Origin: Pedobacter caeni
Lineage (GTDB): Bacteria; Bacteroidota; Bacteroidia; Sphingobacteriales; Sphingobacteriaceae
Length of the DNA stretch: 64,000 nucleotides
Reading direction: 5' to 3'
Assembly (NCBI RefSeq): GCF_900129215.1
Contig: NZ_FQUQ01000001.1
Coordinates: 1,488,001-1,552,000, forward strand
Below are positions 1-9,305 of this stretch, piece by piece. The position numbers and the translations under genes are program-made. The notes under the pieces were generated by a model. That model was not told where the DNA came from, ran no database searches, and saw only the letters and a list, made by a program, of their open reading frames with translations. How positions within the stretch are numbered: position 1 is the stretch's first letter; every line of letters begins with the position of its first letter.

Positions 1-1
1 A

Positions 2-106
2 GAAGAAAAAGCACCCATGAAAATCATATATACTCCCACTACAAAAGGTATGGAGTTACTAAAAATCATTGACGATTTGCACCAATGGGGCTTGAAGTGG
101 GAATGA
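2..106 (+). CDS. 3' end of a probable HxlR-family transcriptional regulator (partial)
   Basis: Only the last 34 codons are inside the window, ending at a TGA stop. The tail contains a TTKGMELLKIIDDLHQWG segment that resembles the C-terminal wing and helix of HxlR/MarR-type winged-helix regulators, which typically end in 'LT.KG..L.P.L..L..WG'. No N-terminal part is available, so ligand and targets cannot be judged. It runs convergently into the next gene with an 8-base gap. The family call is an inference from a short stretch. Confidence 0.5.
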   Translation, partial: EEKAPMKIIYTPTTKGMELLKIIDDLHQWGLKWE

Positions 107-113
107 TACCAGG

Positions 114-545
114 CTAGGCCATTGTTTCTTCTTCTTCTTTTGCGATAGGAAGCATCAGGCTGACCAGTCCCATGCAAAGCCCAATTGGCAGCAGGAAATC
201 AAATGCGAAGTCCATAAAACGCCCCAGATACTCTTTCCCTGTATATTGTTGAAAATCAGAAATATAATTTTCAGAAACAAACCACCAGATGATCAGACTA
301 AAGAAAAGGAAAGGGGTTGCAAACCGGAAAAACACATTGGGAAATAGTATCCCCCTGGCCTCCAGGGCAAGAATTACAAAACAGTATATGATCGTGAAAA
401 TAAATACTCCGGGACTGCAGCTGGCAAAAAAGTACAAAGCATATAAAGAGTCAGAACTTGCGGTACAGACAATGATCGCTAACAGGGACACCAATAAAGC
501 GATCGTACACACTCTTGAGGTGGATAGACGTTGTGGCTTTCTCAT
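114..545 (-). CDS. Hypothetical four-helix membrane protein
   Basis: 143 residues, not recognised. Four hydrophobic segments are visible at about residues 13-33, 45-63, 72-90 and 113-133, with a basic N-terminus (MRKPQR) and an acidic C-terminus (KEEEETMA), so it should be an integral inner-membrane protein. It starts 13 bases after the stop of the preceding minus-strand gene, so the two are probably co-transcribed. No catalytic motif is visible. Confidence 0.6.
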   Translation of the reverse strand: MRKPQRLSTSRVCTIALLVSLLAIIVCTASSDSLYALYFFASCSPGVFIFTIIYCFVILALEARGILFPNVFFRFATPFLFFSLIIWWFVSENYISDFQQYTGKEYLGRFMDFAFDFLLPIGLCMGLVSLMLPIAKEEEETMA

Positions 546-558
546 TTTTATAAACTGT

Positions 559-1566
559 TTAATTAGACTTTAAAATATAACAGCGATTGTTCTCCTTACA
601 GATGATTGCAAAAGGCATCGTCTTTCCTCTAAAATACTCGAGTGAGTGAACATACTTAGGTGGTTGTTTCCCCACAGATTCATTTAAAGTCATTCCTGTA
701 CTCACTTTTAAAGTATCTTTTCCCATCATGATATTTAAATAAGCAGTTCCATCCCATCCCTCATATCCTTTACTATCTTTACGGAAATTAGCCACATACA
801 GGTACGGATTAGGTACACCCAGCTGATCCAGGTTTAATTGTCTGATGGTATCGAGGCTCTTTTTTTTCTCTCCTCCGGGCATCGTCTTCAGGTCTTTACC
901 ATAAAGTGCATACCATTTGTTCCGAATTAAGAAGATGGCCTTATCTGTTTTTGTATCATAATATTTTCTTTTTTCCCTTTCAGTAGTCCCATTCCCCCAG
1001 AGCATTTGATAGCCAAAAAGCTGAACAAGCTCCGCATCCCTGTAAAGGGTTTCATAACGTTGTTGTAAAGCCTTAGTTCCTAGTTTTAAATCCTCATTTA
1101 CCGGTAAATATTCCCGCTTTTCCTGATGACCATCTAAAAACCAGGAGTAATAATAGTTCGGATGAATAATGTATTCTCTGTTTAAGCTGATATAATAATC
1201 CTCAACCAGCAACGAATCCACAAGGCGACCACTTGAATCAAGCCTGTAATAAACATTCCCATCGCTATAATTGGTTTCTTCTTTTACTGTATTTAACATG
1301 ACCATTCCGGTTACCGGATCCATCAGCGGAGGAAGAAGTCTACCCCTATCCAGGTTATTGGCAAATAATGACTTAAGCTCCAGATGAGCATTTTTAGCAC
1401 CCGAATCCAGAGGCAGATAAGCGGCATATTGAGCGGGTGTCGGGGGTTGATCTATCGTGTTCCTAAATGCGAAATGGAAAAGATGGGTCAGCAGAAACAA
1501 TCCACCAATGACCACAAGCAACATTGCATTTGTTTTATAGGGATTCCTTTTCTTCGATCCTTCCAT
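559..1566 (-). CDS. Hypothetical membrane-anchored protein
   Basis: 335 residues, not recognised. A single hydrophobic stretch at about residues 14-33 after a basic N-terminus (KKRNPYK) predicts an uncleaved anchor with a large extracytoplasmic domain rich in Tyr, Asp and Lys. No enzyme motif is seen. First gene of a two-gene unit with the downstream four-helix membrane protein. The function is unknown, and I infer only that the pair may act together at the envelope. Confidence 0.6.
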   Translation of the reverse strand: MEGSKKRNPYKTNAMLLVVIGGLFLLTHLFHFAFRNTIDQPPTPAQYAAYLPLDSGAKNAHLELKSLFANNLDRGRLLPPLMDPVTGMVMLNTVKEETNYSDGNVYYRLDSSGRLVDSLLVEDYYISLNREYIIHPNYYYSWFLDGHQEKREYLPVNEDLKLGTKALQQRYETLYRDAELVQLFGYQMLWGNGTTEREKRKYYDTKTDKAIFLIRNKWYALYGKDLKTMPGGEKKKSLDTIRQLNLDQLGVPNPYLYVANFRKDSKGYEGWDGTAYLNIMMGKDTLKVSTGMTLNESVGKQPPKYVHSLEYFRGKTMPFAIICKENNRCYILKSN

Positions 1567-1781
1567 TTAATTCGTCTTCTAATCAGATACTAAGTAAGTA
1601 TAATTATTTTTTCTTTCCCGGATAAAATCAATAAGCGTAGCTATTAAATTGACAAATGATCACAATCGGGTGCTAAACGCGATGGTATCCGCATTTTAAA
1701 AAACTTTTTCCTTATTATCATTGTTACCAATTTATTTCTCACAATAATACTACTTTTACCTCAACCATAATTAAAAATAAA

Positions 1782-2564
1782 ATGAGCAATACCACGACAG
1801 ACTTAAAAGAAATTCCTGCAGACTGGGATAGTTATTTCAGCCGGGTAAATGACCTTCCGGCTTCTATCCGTTTAAACCTGGCCTTAAACCAGATCGCCCC
1901 TATTCCCGGTTTGTCAAAACTATTGTGGTTTGGCGTCAAGCTACAAAAACCAGATGAAAATGGATTTACAACCAACGAGGAATTCCAGACCATTTGTGAT
2001 ATTGAAGATGCGGTAGATGCAGCCTTAACCAAAATCAATGCCTTGTTTACCGCAGCATTGAAATCTGCAGGCAAACTGGAATTGTTCTTTTATGCGCCAA
2101 CAAACGAAGGATATGAAAGCCTGGTCCAACAGGCTATGATGAGTTTTCCTCAATACCAGTATGCGACAGACAGTTTTGAAGAGCTGGACTGGAAAACCTA
2201 TTTTGAATTCCTGTACCCCAACCATTACGAATACAAGTGTATACAGAACGGAAAAGTATTGAGACAGCTTCAAAAAAGCGGAGATGTGTTTGAGCTGGAA
2301 CGCGAAGTAGACCATTGGATTTATTTCAATTCAGAAGAGGACATGAAAGCGTTTAGTGATGAGGTTAACGGATCCGGATTTAGGGTCTTGTCGCAGGACA
2401 AACATGACCGTGAAGACTTCCCTTATGTGCTCAACATCTCCAGAAAAAACACCGTTTTGCCTTATGAAGTGAATAATTATGTCTGGGAATTAGTAGAAAC
2501 AGCAGAAAAACACAATGGTTCTTATGATGGCTGGGGATGTCCTATAGCTAAATCTGAAGAATAG
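1782..2564 (+). CDS. DUF695 / RraB-like two-domain protein
   Basis: 260 residues. The N-terminal half (about 10-140) looks like DUF695. The C-terminal half (about 150-255), ending in HNGSYDGWGCPI, resembles the regulator of ribonuclease activity B (RraB) fold, in which a 'G.YDGWE' motif is characteristic. In proteobacteria RraB binds RNase E, but this arrangement in Bacteroidota has no known partner, so an RNase-inhibitor role is only a family-based guess. An imperfect -7 element TACTTTTA lies at 1751-1758. The 3' end overlaps the convergent pncB gene by 17 bases. Confidence 0.7.
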   Translation: MSNTTTDLKEIPADWDSYFSRVNDLPASIRLNLALNQIAPIPGLSKLLWFGVKLQKPDENGFTTNEEFQTICDIEDAVDAALTKINALFTAALKSAGKLELFFYAPTNEGYESLVQQAMMSFPQYQYATDSFEELDWKTYFEFLYPNHYEYKCIQNGKVLRQLQKSGDVFELEREVDHWIYFNSEEDMKAFSDEVNGSGFRVLSQDKHDREDFPYVLNISRKNTVLPYEVNNYVWELVETAEKHNGSYDGWGCPIAKSEE

Positions 2565-3732
2565 TTTTTGCCAGATTGATCACCCGTTCAGTTCCGGTAT
2601 ATTTTCCATGTTCGTCGGAGAGCTTCACCACTTCTGTCCATTCCCCATCTTTAGGATGTGCTTCGGTCATTTTAATGACGATATTCATCGGATCGGGACC
2701 GGCATCATTGGTGAGGTTCGTCCCTATTCCAAAAGACATTCCTATTTTATCCCGGCAGTAGTCTGCAATGCGGGCTACTTTTTCATAATTTAAACCATCG
2801 GAGAAAATAATGGTTTTGGATTTAGGATCTATGCCCATATCCTGATAATGGCGGATCACTTTATCCGCAAACAATACCGGATCACCACTGTCATGTCTTA
2901 CCCCATCAAAAAGTTTAGAAAACATCTTGTCAAATTGCTTAAAAAATACTTCGGTAGTGTAAGTATCTGATAAAGCAATCCCCAGGTCTCCACGGTATAC
3001 ATTTACCCAGTGTTCCAGCCCCATGGCATTGGCCATTTTAAAGCCATACCTTGCTGCATGAAACATAAACCATTCATGGGCATGTGTCCCGATAGGTTTG
3101 GTCTGATGAAGCATCGCCATATGGACATTGCTCGTTCCGATAAAGGAACCTGCTCCATACTGACTCAGCGACTGCAAAACAAGCCGGTGAACCTGATAAG
3201 AATACCGCCTGCGGGTACCAAACTCCGCCACGGTTACCCCTAAGTTCCTCAGGCTCTCTATCTTTTTCCGGGTAACTTCAATAATCTCTTCATTGCTGAT
3301 TCTTTCTGAGCCACTGAGGACATAAAACAATTCACAGATCATGGACATTAACGGGACCTCCCATAGGATAGTCCGGTACCACAGGCCTTCTACATGAACC
3401 TCCAGCTGATCTCCCTGTTGTTCTATACGTACTTCTTCCGGATTGTAACGGTAACCTTCCAGAAAATCAAGGTATACCGGATCAAGGTAAGGACAAGTAA
3501 CCTGCAGGAAATGCTTCTCTTCTTTACTGAGTTTTAGTGAGGCCATTTGATCTACGGCTGCCCTCAGTGCTTTTGAAAAGCCCGGAGGAAAAGAATGCTT
3601 GCCACGATTGATGAATTTATAGCGTGCACTTGCACCTGGAAACAAGCGGATTACGCCTTGTTGCATGGTGATCTTATAGAAGTCGTTATCAAGAATCGAA
3701 GAAAGTGCGGCCGTAGGGTGTAATTGCATCAT
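2548..3732 (-). CDS. pncB: Nicotinate phosphoribosyltransferase
   Basis: 394 residues, the usual PncB length. The enzyme joins nicotinate to PRPP, with ATP, to give nicotinate mononucleotide in the Preiss-Handler NAD salvage route in the cytosol. Visible family signatures are the N-terminal LDNDFYKITMQQ, the FGTRRRYS block, FIGTSNVHMA and the phosphate-binding FSDGLN region. The start is supported by a -7 promoter element at 3755-3762, which leaves a leader of about 20 bases. The gene stands alone and its end overlaps the convergent DUF695 gene. Confidence 0.93.
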   Translation of the reverse strand: MMQLHPTAALSSILDNDFYKITMQQGVIRLFPGASARYKFINRGKHSFPPGFSKALRAAVDQMASLKLSKEEKHFLQVTCPYLDPVYLDFLEGYRYNPEEVRIEQQGDQLEVHVEGLWYRTILWEVPLMSMICELFYVLSGSERISNEEIIEVTRKKIESLRNLGVTVAEFGTRRRYSYQVHRLVLQSLSQYGAGSFIGTSNVHMAMLHQTKPIGTHAHEWFMFHAARYGFKMANAMGLEHWVNVYRGDLGIALSDTYTTEVFFKQFDKMFSKLFDGVRHDSGDPVLFADKVIRHYQDMGIDPKSKTIIFSDGLNYEKVARIADYCRDKIGMSFGIGTNLTNDAGPDPMNIVIKMTEAHPKDGEWTEVVKLSDEHGKYTGTERVINLAKTILQI

Positions 3733-3754
3733 TAGCTGTAGACAAAGTTTATTC

Positions 3755-3762
3755 CAAAACTA
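3755..3762 (-). promoter_or_regulatory. -7 promoter element of pncB
   Basis: On the minus strand this reads TAGTTTTG, a perfect match to the Bacteroidota -7 consensus TAnnTTTG, 22 bases before the pncB ATG. No clear -33 TTTG is seen. Confidence 0.6.
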
Positions 3763-4017
3763 CCGATTTTGTTTTATTTCTTTTGATCTGCCGCAATGAT
3801 GATGATCAATGCAAGGACCTCAGTTTTATCTGCCCTCTTCATGCGTTATGCAATAGAAAAGCCTTTTTTACTCCTCAGAGATCGGTTTCTGGCAAGAAAA
3901 AAAACAGAAGCGCTTGTTTTATAACAGAATTTACCCTTAATTCGTTTCGGGAAAATATTTAAACCTTATACATCACCACAATTTCTGTTATTAATTTTTT
4001 TATAGAATAGCTATATT

Positions 4018-5157
4018 ATGTCACCAAATAAACGTTTGAAGGTCGGCCAGGGTCAGATCAGTGGATACATCTCCATATTTTTAGCCACCCTTGCCCTGCT
4101 GGGAATTTTCTGTTTCCGCTATCCTGAGCAACTTACCACTCCTGAATTTCGCGAAATCTATACAGAAGAAGTGGTAGAAATGATGATGACTGTAGGAATT
4201 ATCGCTTCCTTCTTTTTTGCCTTACTCAGCCTGATTTTAAGTAAAAGGATCAAATGGGCTTTAACCGGAACTTCGATTGCGGCTACTGCAATTGTACTTG
4301 GTGCATTTACTGTTCAGGGAAGAAGTGTAGAAAAAACCAACTGGCACTTCGGTCTGGACTGGATGATTCTGGACCTGTTACTGATGACCGCCATTTTTAT
4401 TCCACTGGAACTGTTCTTTCCTAAAAACAAATCTCAGACTAAATTTCATGAGGAATGGAGAACTGACCTGATGTATTTTGTGATCAGCCATTTATTTATT
4501 CAGTTTTTTGGAATCGTAACACAAAAACCTGCCGTTTTATTCTTTGGCTGGATCGGATTGGAACAGGTACATTTATGGGTACAAAGCCTTCCTTTCGCCC
4601 TGGCCCTGTTTCTGGCTTTCTTTACAACGGATCTCTTTCAATATTGGGCACACCGCTTTTTCCATACCCGCGTATACCTATGGAGGTTCCACTCTATCCA
4701 CCACTCTACACAAAGTATGGATTGGCTCGCCGGCAGCAGGACACATTTTATGGATATCTTCTTTACCAGGGCAATGACCTTCATCCCTTTATATATCCTT
4801 GGGTTTTCGACGACTGTTTTTAATGTGTACATCATTTTCATTGCCATTCATGCGGTGTTGATTCATGCCAATACCAGGATCAATTTCGGACCATTGAAAT
4901 ACATCTTCACCACGCCTCAATACCACCACTGGCACCACTGTGAGGATCCTAAATATTATGGGCATAACTTCGCTTCCATTTTTCCTTTTATCGACTGGAT
5001 GTTCGGCACCTATTATCTTCCGGGAAAGAAATGGCCTGCAGGTACAGGAGTACATGAGGCACAATACCCGAAAGGCTTTGTCAAACAGTCGATTTACCCC
5101 TTTACCAAAAGTCCTTTCGATACCGATTTGAATATGGAAGAACGCAGTGACCGATAA
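4018..5157 (+). CDS. Sterol desaturase / fatty acid hydroxylase family protein
   Basis: 379 residues, an integral membrane di-iron oxygenase. Several hydrophobic segments precede and surround the histidine clusters HRFFH, HSIHHS and YHHWHH that ligate iron in the ERG3/BKT-type hydroxylase superfamily (residues roughly 215-310). The N-terminal 130 residues add about four extra helices not needed for the core. Substrate unknown: lipid, carotenoid or alkylglycerol hydroxylation are all possible in the family. It stands alone between intergenic regions of 285 and 177 bases. Confidence 0.85.
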   Translation: MSPNKRLKVGQGQISGYISIFLATLALLGIFCFRYPEQLTTPEFREIYTEEVVEMMMTVGIIASFFFALLSLILSKRIKWALTGTSIAATAIVLGAFTVQGRSVEKTNWHFGLDWMILDLLLMTAIFIPLELFFPKNKSQTKFHEEWRTDLMYFVISHLFIQFFGIVTQKPAVLFFGWIGLEQVHLWVQSLPFALALFLAFFTTDLFQYWAHRFFHTRVYLWRFHSIHHSTQSMDWLAGSRTHFMDIFFTRAMTFIPLYILGFSTTVFNVYIIFIAIHAVLIHANTRINFGPLKYIFTTPQYHHWHHCEDPKYYGHNFASIFPFIDWMFGTYYLPGKKWPAGTGVHEAQYPKGFVKQSIYPFTKSPFDTDLNMEERSDR

Positions 5158-5334
5158 GCCTTGAGGAGAAATCAATTCTATTCTGAAATTAAAAAACAAA
5201 ATTAAAGAGAAAAAAAACATAAGGTCCTGGATATTATTTAAAAACGAGGGATGAGCGCATTGTTTTTCCAAAAGAGGGATGTAATTTAGTAGTAACAAAC
5301 TACTTAAATCAACCACCACTAAACGAGAAAAACA

Positions 5335-5874
5335 ATGAAAATCTTAAAAGTAATCTTAGGCGGGATCGTACTGATTGTGGTACTGCTCCTGATTGTTGCC
5401 TTATTTGTTAAAAAGGATTATGCAGTAGAACGGGAAATCACCATCAACAAACCCAAATCTCAAGTGTTTGAATACATCAAACTCCTGAAAAACCAGGATT
5501 TGTACAGTGTATGGCTTAAAAGGGACCCTGCTGCAAAGAAAGAATATAAAGGAACGGACGGTACCGTCGGTTTTGTAGCGGCCTGGGAGAGCAAAGATAA
5601 AAATGTAGGTAAAGGAGAACAGGAAATCATAAAAATCACAGGAGAAGAAAGGATAGATATGAAGCTTCGCTTTAAAGAACCTTTTGAATCAAATGATGAT
5701 GCTTATATGATCACTGAATCGGTTTCAGAGACCCAGACTAAAGTAAAATGGGGCTTTAAAGGAAGAATGAAATATCCGATGAACCTCATGCTGTTGTGTT
5801 GGGATATGGAAGGAATGCTTGGTAAAGACCTGCAAAAGGGGTTGGATGATTTAAAAGTGATCCTCGAAAAGTAG
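5335..5874 (+). CDS. SRPBCC-family lipid/ligand-binding protein with N-terminal anchor
   Basis: 179 residues. A hydrophobic segment at residues 7-27 anchors or exports the protein, followed by a START/polyketide-cyclase-like domain that begins EREITINKPKSQVFEYI and ends in an amphipathic helix (LGKDLQKGLDDLK). Such domains bind hydrophobic ligands, and no enzymatic residue can be assigned. It is followed after 12 bases by the large GAF-domain gene, so the two are likely one transcript. Confidence 0.8.
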   Translation: MKILKVILGGIVLIVVLLLIVALFVKKDYAVEREITINKPKSQVFEYIKLLKNQDLYSVWLKRDPAAKKEYKGTDGTVGFVAAWESKDKNVGKGEQEIIKITGEERIDMKLRFKEPFESNDDAYMITESVSETQTKVKWGFKGRMKYPMNLMLLCWDMEGMLGKDLQKGLDDLKVILEK

Positions 5875-5886
5875 TATCTTAGAGAC

Positions 5887-8232
5887 ATGAAGCAAGTCAT
5901 CCTGGACCTTTCCGGTAGTAAAGTACAACTTTTAGAAGCCGACGCGGAGCTCTCTTTCAGACCTTTTATCGAATACCTGAGAAGAAGGGTAAAAGAAGAG
6001 CAAACGATCAAGCGGTCTTATTATGAGCTGACACTGGCGGAGTTTGAAAAGGAAAAAGGCTGCGAAGCGGATATTCCACTGGAAGATGTTCATCAGTATG
6101 AACTCCTTTTAGAATACATCTATGCCTCTCTTTCCCCTGCCCAGGAAGATGATAAATTTGTAGCCTGGGGGATGTGTTTCCCACTTCAGCCCATCACCTT
6201 TTATGGGACAGATTCCCTGTATGAGTTGTTAAACAACAAAAAAGCAAGTGAAGAAGATTACTTTAAATCCAAAACTACTGAAGAATTTCACAGGGAAAGG
6301 TTAAGGTATGTCTATGCTTTTATTCTGCAAAAATTATACAAGTTCCACATTCCTTTGCCAAAGGAAAAGTATCACTCAGGAATCAATAAGGAAACCGGTT
6401 TACTGAGTTATTATCAGGTCAATGTCAACACTGATTTCATAGAAGTTAAAGTAAAAGGAAAACTGCCGGAACTCGATTTTCGGCAGATCCATGAACACCT
6501 TGCTGATGGCGTCGGATACGAAATGCTGGAAAGTGTGCTGCCATTGAACTTGTTTCAGTTCAGGGGTTTTTCTATGCTTACCGTACATGATGTAACCGCT
6601 AAACAAGCGGTAGAAAACATCAATAAAATACGGTTCAACCGTAGCTCAGGCGAAAAAGAAGAAGATTATGATGTCGTTATCCAATCCTTAAAAACGCTAC
6701 TTCAGAATAACCGCATTGAGTTCGACCTCTTTCCTTTTGTACGGGTCAATAACAAACCGGTATTCGGCTATGAAAAAGGAGGTACGGGAATTTTATTCTC
6801 TGTATGGGGAGAAAAAAGACTTTCTCCGGAGACTTTCCAGCAATTGGCCACAGCATATTCTGACAAACCCAATTCCTTCTTTTCTCCGGATATTACAAAA
6901 GAGAATCTGGAACAATTTGCATTTCTGGTCAGCTTCATTGAATTAGGGGTCAGGTCTATGGCCTTAATCCCTTTATTTTACAACCATGTTTTGGTGGGTG
7001 TTCTGGCGATGCATACTTATGAAGGCGAATTGTTTAATGAGTCGGCATTGGCCCTGCTGGAACCGGCAATCCAGCCATTGGCACAATTGCTGCAAATTTA
7101 TATTGATGAGTTTAACCTCGAAATAGAAGGGATCATCAAAGAAAAATTCACTTCTATCCAGCCTTCGGTGCAATGGAAATTCAATGAAGTCGCCTGGCAT
7201 CACCTCCATAATAAAAAGAAACACCTGCCTGAACGAACAGAGTCCATCTATTTCAATGATGTCTATCCTTTGTATGGTGCCATTGACATCAGAAATTCTA
7301 CCATTGAGAGAAACAGCGCCACCAGAGCTGACCTGGAGTATCACCTGAACCTGGCTTCGGAAACACTGCAATCGTTAAAAACCGGCCACAACTCTTCCCT
7401 GATGGAAGAAATGGTCTTCAATTGCAGAAAATGGCAGGAAGGACTCCATCAGGAACACTGGAACACCACCGAGGAGAATAACCTGAACGGCTTTCTGAAA
7501 ACGGAACTGACAGATTATTTAAACCACCTTGCCCAACAGGACGCAAAAACAAAGAAAACGGTAGATAAATACCTGGAACGCGCCACCAAAGCAGATGGCG
7601 AAGTGCATAAGAACAGGTATGCACTGGAAGTATCCATGCAGATGATCAACAGCGCGGTAAACAATTATTTTGAAGCCGAAAAAGAAAAACTCCAGCAGTC
7701 TTATCCCTGCTATTTTGAGAAATTCAGAACGGATGGTGTGGAGTACGACATTTATATCGGGCAGTCTATTGCTCCCGGAAAGCCTTTCAACCATTTTCAC
7801 CTGAAAAACCTGCGGCTCTGGCAGCTTTCTTCGATGGCGGCAATTGCAAAACTCACCCATTCCCTCCTGCCGGGAATGCCAAAGAAACTGCAGACCACAC
7901 AACTGATCTTCGTACACAACCAGACCATAGACATCAGCTTCCGTTCAGACGAACGTAAATTTGATGTGGAAGGTGCGTACAACATCAGGTACCAGATGAT
8001 CAAAAAGAGGATCGATAAAGTTTCTGTCAGCGAATCGGGTGAACGCCTGACACAGCCGGATAAACTGTCGATCATCTATTTTAACAAGAAAGATGTGGAG
8101 GATTACCTTCCATTCATCAAATACCTGCAGGAAACAGGAATCCTTCAGCCCGAACTGGAAGAGCTTAACCTGGAAGATGTGCAGGGCCTGAGCGGCTTAA
8201 AAGCATTGAGAATCGGAATTGTTCAGGAATAA
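5887..8232 (+). CDS. Large GAF-domain protein of a Bacteroidota-specific family
   Basis: 781 residues, cytosolic, no membrane segments. A GAF-like region lies at about residues 270-410 (around FVSFIELGVRSMALIPLFYNHVLVGVLAMHT). It is followed by a segment with VYPLYGAIDIRNSTIERN, reminiscent of a degenerate nucleotide-cyclase core, then a long helical C-terminal part. The family is common in this phylum and uncharacterised, so signal sensing is inferred from the GAF domain only. It follows the SRPBCC gene by 12 bases and precedes an AraC regulator by 59 bases. Confidence 0.7.
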   Translation: MKQVILDLSGSKVQLLEADAELSFRPFIEYLRRRVKEEQTIKRSYYELTLAEFEKEKGCEADIPLEDVHQYELLLEYIYASLSPAQEDDKFVAWGMCFPLQPITFYGTDSLYELLNNKKASEEDYFKSKTTEEFHRERLRYVYAFILQKLYKFHIPLPKEKYHSGINKETGLLSYYQVNVNTDFIEVKVKGKLPELDFRQIHEHLADGVGYEMLESVLPLNLFQFRGFSMLTVHDVTAKQAVENINKIRFNRSSGEKEEDYDVVIQSLKTLLQNNRIEFDLFPFVRVNNKPVFGYEKGGTGILFSVWGEKRLSPETFQQLATAYSDKPNSFFSPDITKENLEQFAFLVSFIELGVRSMALIPLFYNHVLVGVLAMHTYEGELFNESALALLEPAIQPLAQLLQIYIDEFNLEIEGIIKEKFTSIQPSVQWKFNEVAWHHLHNKKKHLPERTESIYFNDVYPLYGAIDIRNSTIERNSATRADLEYHLNLASETLQSLKTGHNSSLMEEMVFNCRKWQEGLHQEHWNTTEENNLNGFLKTELTDYLNHLAQQDAKTKKTVDKYLERATKADGEVHKNRYALEVSMQMINSAVNNYFEAEKEKLQQSYPCYFEKFRTDGVEYDIYIGQSIAPGKPFNHFHLKNLRLWQLSSMAAIAKLTHSLLPGMPKKLQTTQLIFVHNQTIDISFRSDERKFDVEGAYNIRYQMIKKRIDKVSVSESGERLTQPDKLSIIYFNKKDVEDYLPFIKYLQETGILQPELEELNLEDVQGLSGLKALRIGIVQE

Positions 8233-8265
8233 TTCCGGAATTATGATAATTTCATGGTAAACATA

Positions 8266-8282
8266 TTGTTTGAATTTTATAG
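8266..8282 (+). promoter_or_regulatory. Candidate operator upstream of the AraC regulator
   Basis: TTGTTTGAATTTTATAG, immediately before the araC-type gene, matches 13 of 17 positions of the site at 9240-9256 in front of the aldo/keto reductase. I infer a binding site for the AraC protein (autoregulation). Confidence 0.4.
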
Positions 8283-8291
8283 TTTTATAAA

Positions 8292-9200
8292 ATGAACCAT
8301 ACCGAAACCATTGAAGAATTTTATCAGCGTGTTCCACAAGCCAATGCCTCCGGTCATCGGTTAAACAATGCGGGAGCAGGTCACTTTAATGTATATAGCC
8401 GTAACCATTGCAGAGTCCAGGCCCCCTACAGCCGCCGTGATTTTTATAAAGTCTCCCTGATTATTGGGGAAGGAATACTCCATTATGCAGATAAATGGAT
8501 CGCAATTGACCGCCCTGCCCTTCTTTTCTCAAATCCGGTGATCCCCTATTCCTGGGAAGCATCGTCAGAAAAACAGGAAGGTTGGTTCTGCCTGTTTACC
8601 GAAGCATTTATCAACGCCAATGAACGTAAAGATGGCCTGCAGGACTCTCCTTTATTCAAAATCGGTGGTAATCCGGTCTTCTTTATTGACGAGATACAAC
8701 AGGAAGAAGTTTCTGCTATTTTTAGAAAAATGGCTGCAGAAATGGACTCTGAATATACCCACAAGTATGATTTGCTACGCAATTACCTCCACCTGATCAT
8801 TCATGAAGCCATGAAAATGCAACCGGCAGGAAGCTTTGAAAAACATGCCAATGCGCCCAGCAGAATTACCAGTCTGTTTATGGAGCTTTTAGAAAGACAG
8901 TTTCCGATAGATAGCCCTGAAGAAGCATTACGCTTAAAAACAGCAAATGATTATGCGCAAAGTTTATCCGTACATGCCAATCACCTGAACCGTTCTGTAA
9001 AGGAAGTGACGGGAAAAACGACCACTGCACTGATTTCGGAACGCATTACCAAAGAAGCACGGGCACTCTTACAACATACCGACTGGAACATTGCAGAGGT
9101 AGCCTACAGCCTCGGCTTTGAATACCCGGCCTATTTCAATCAGTTTTTCAAGAAACATACCGGAGTAACTCCCGGCGATGCACGAAGCATGGCTGTTTGA
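8292..9200 (+). CDS. AraC-family transcriptional regulator
   Basis: 302 residues. An N-terminal cupin-like sensor (about 20-170) is followed by the two-HTH AraC DNA-binding domain (about 200-300) with typical blocks YAQSLSVHANHLNRSVKEVTG and YPAYFNQFFKKHTGVTPGDAR (split here from longer motifs). It most likely controls the aldo/keto reductase gene that follows after 105 bases: related 17-base sites lie before both genes, and the octamer CTGTTTGA is repeated three times between them, the first copy overlapping the araC stop codon. Confidence 0.88.
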   Translation: MNHTETIEEFYQRVPQANASGHRLNNAGAGHFNVYSRNHCRVQAPYSRRDFYKVSLIIGEGILHYADKWIAIDRPALLFSNPVIPYSWEASSEKQEGWFCLFTEAFINANERKDGLQDSPLFKIGGNPVFFIDEIQQEEVSAIFRKMAAEMDSEYTHKYDLLRNYLHLIIHEAMKMQPAGSFEKHANAPSRITSLFMELLERQFPIDSPEEALRLKTANDYAQSLSVHANHLNRSVKEVTGKTTTALISERITKEARALLQHTDWNIAEVAYSLGFEYPAYFNQFFKKHTGVTPGDARSMAV

Positions 9201-9256
9201 TCATCATAAGAATCATGACTGTTTGATTATTATAATCATCTGTTTGAATCCTATAA
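9193..9256 (+). promoter_or_regulatory. Three direct repeats CTGTTTGA before the aldo/keto reductase
   Basis: Copies at 9193-9200, 9219-9226 and 9240-9247, at spacings of 26 and 21 bases. The third extends into CTGTTTGAATCCTATAA. Direct repeats about two helical turns apart are typical of AraC-type activator sites. They lie upstream of the -7 element at 9279-9286. Confidence 0.5.
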
Positions 9257-9278
9257 ACAGCCCATTTCCTTTTCCCGC

Positions 9279-9286
9279 TAATTTTG
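9279..9286 (+). promoter_or_regulatory. -7 promoter element of the aldo/keto reductase
   Basis: TAATTTTG, a perfect TAnnTTTG match 19 bases before the ATG. No TTTG at the normal -33 distance, in keeping with dependence on an activator. Confidence 0.5.
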
Positions 9287-9305
9287 ATTCATAAAATAAA
9301 ACGAT

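Noticed and set aside
4789..5319. 176-residue open frame on the minus strand
   Set aside because: It lies antisense to the 3' half of the sterol-desaturase gene, whose histidine motifs are certain, and its product has no recognisable feature.
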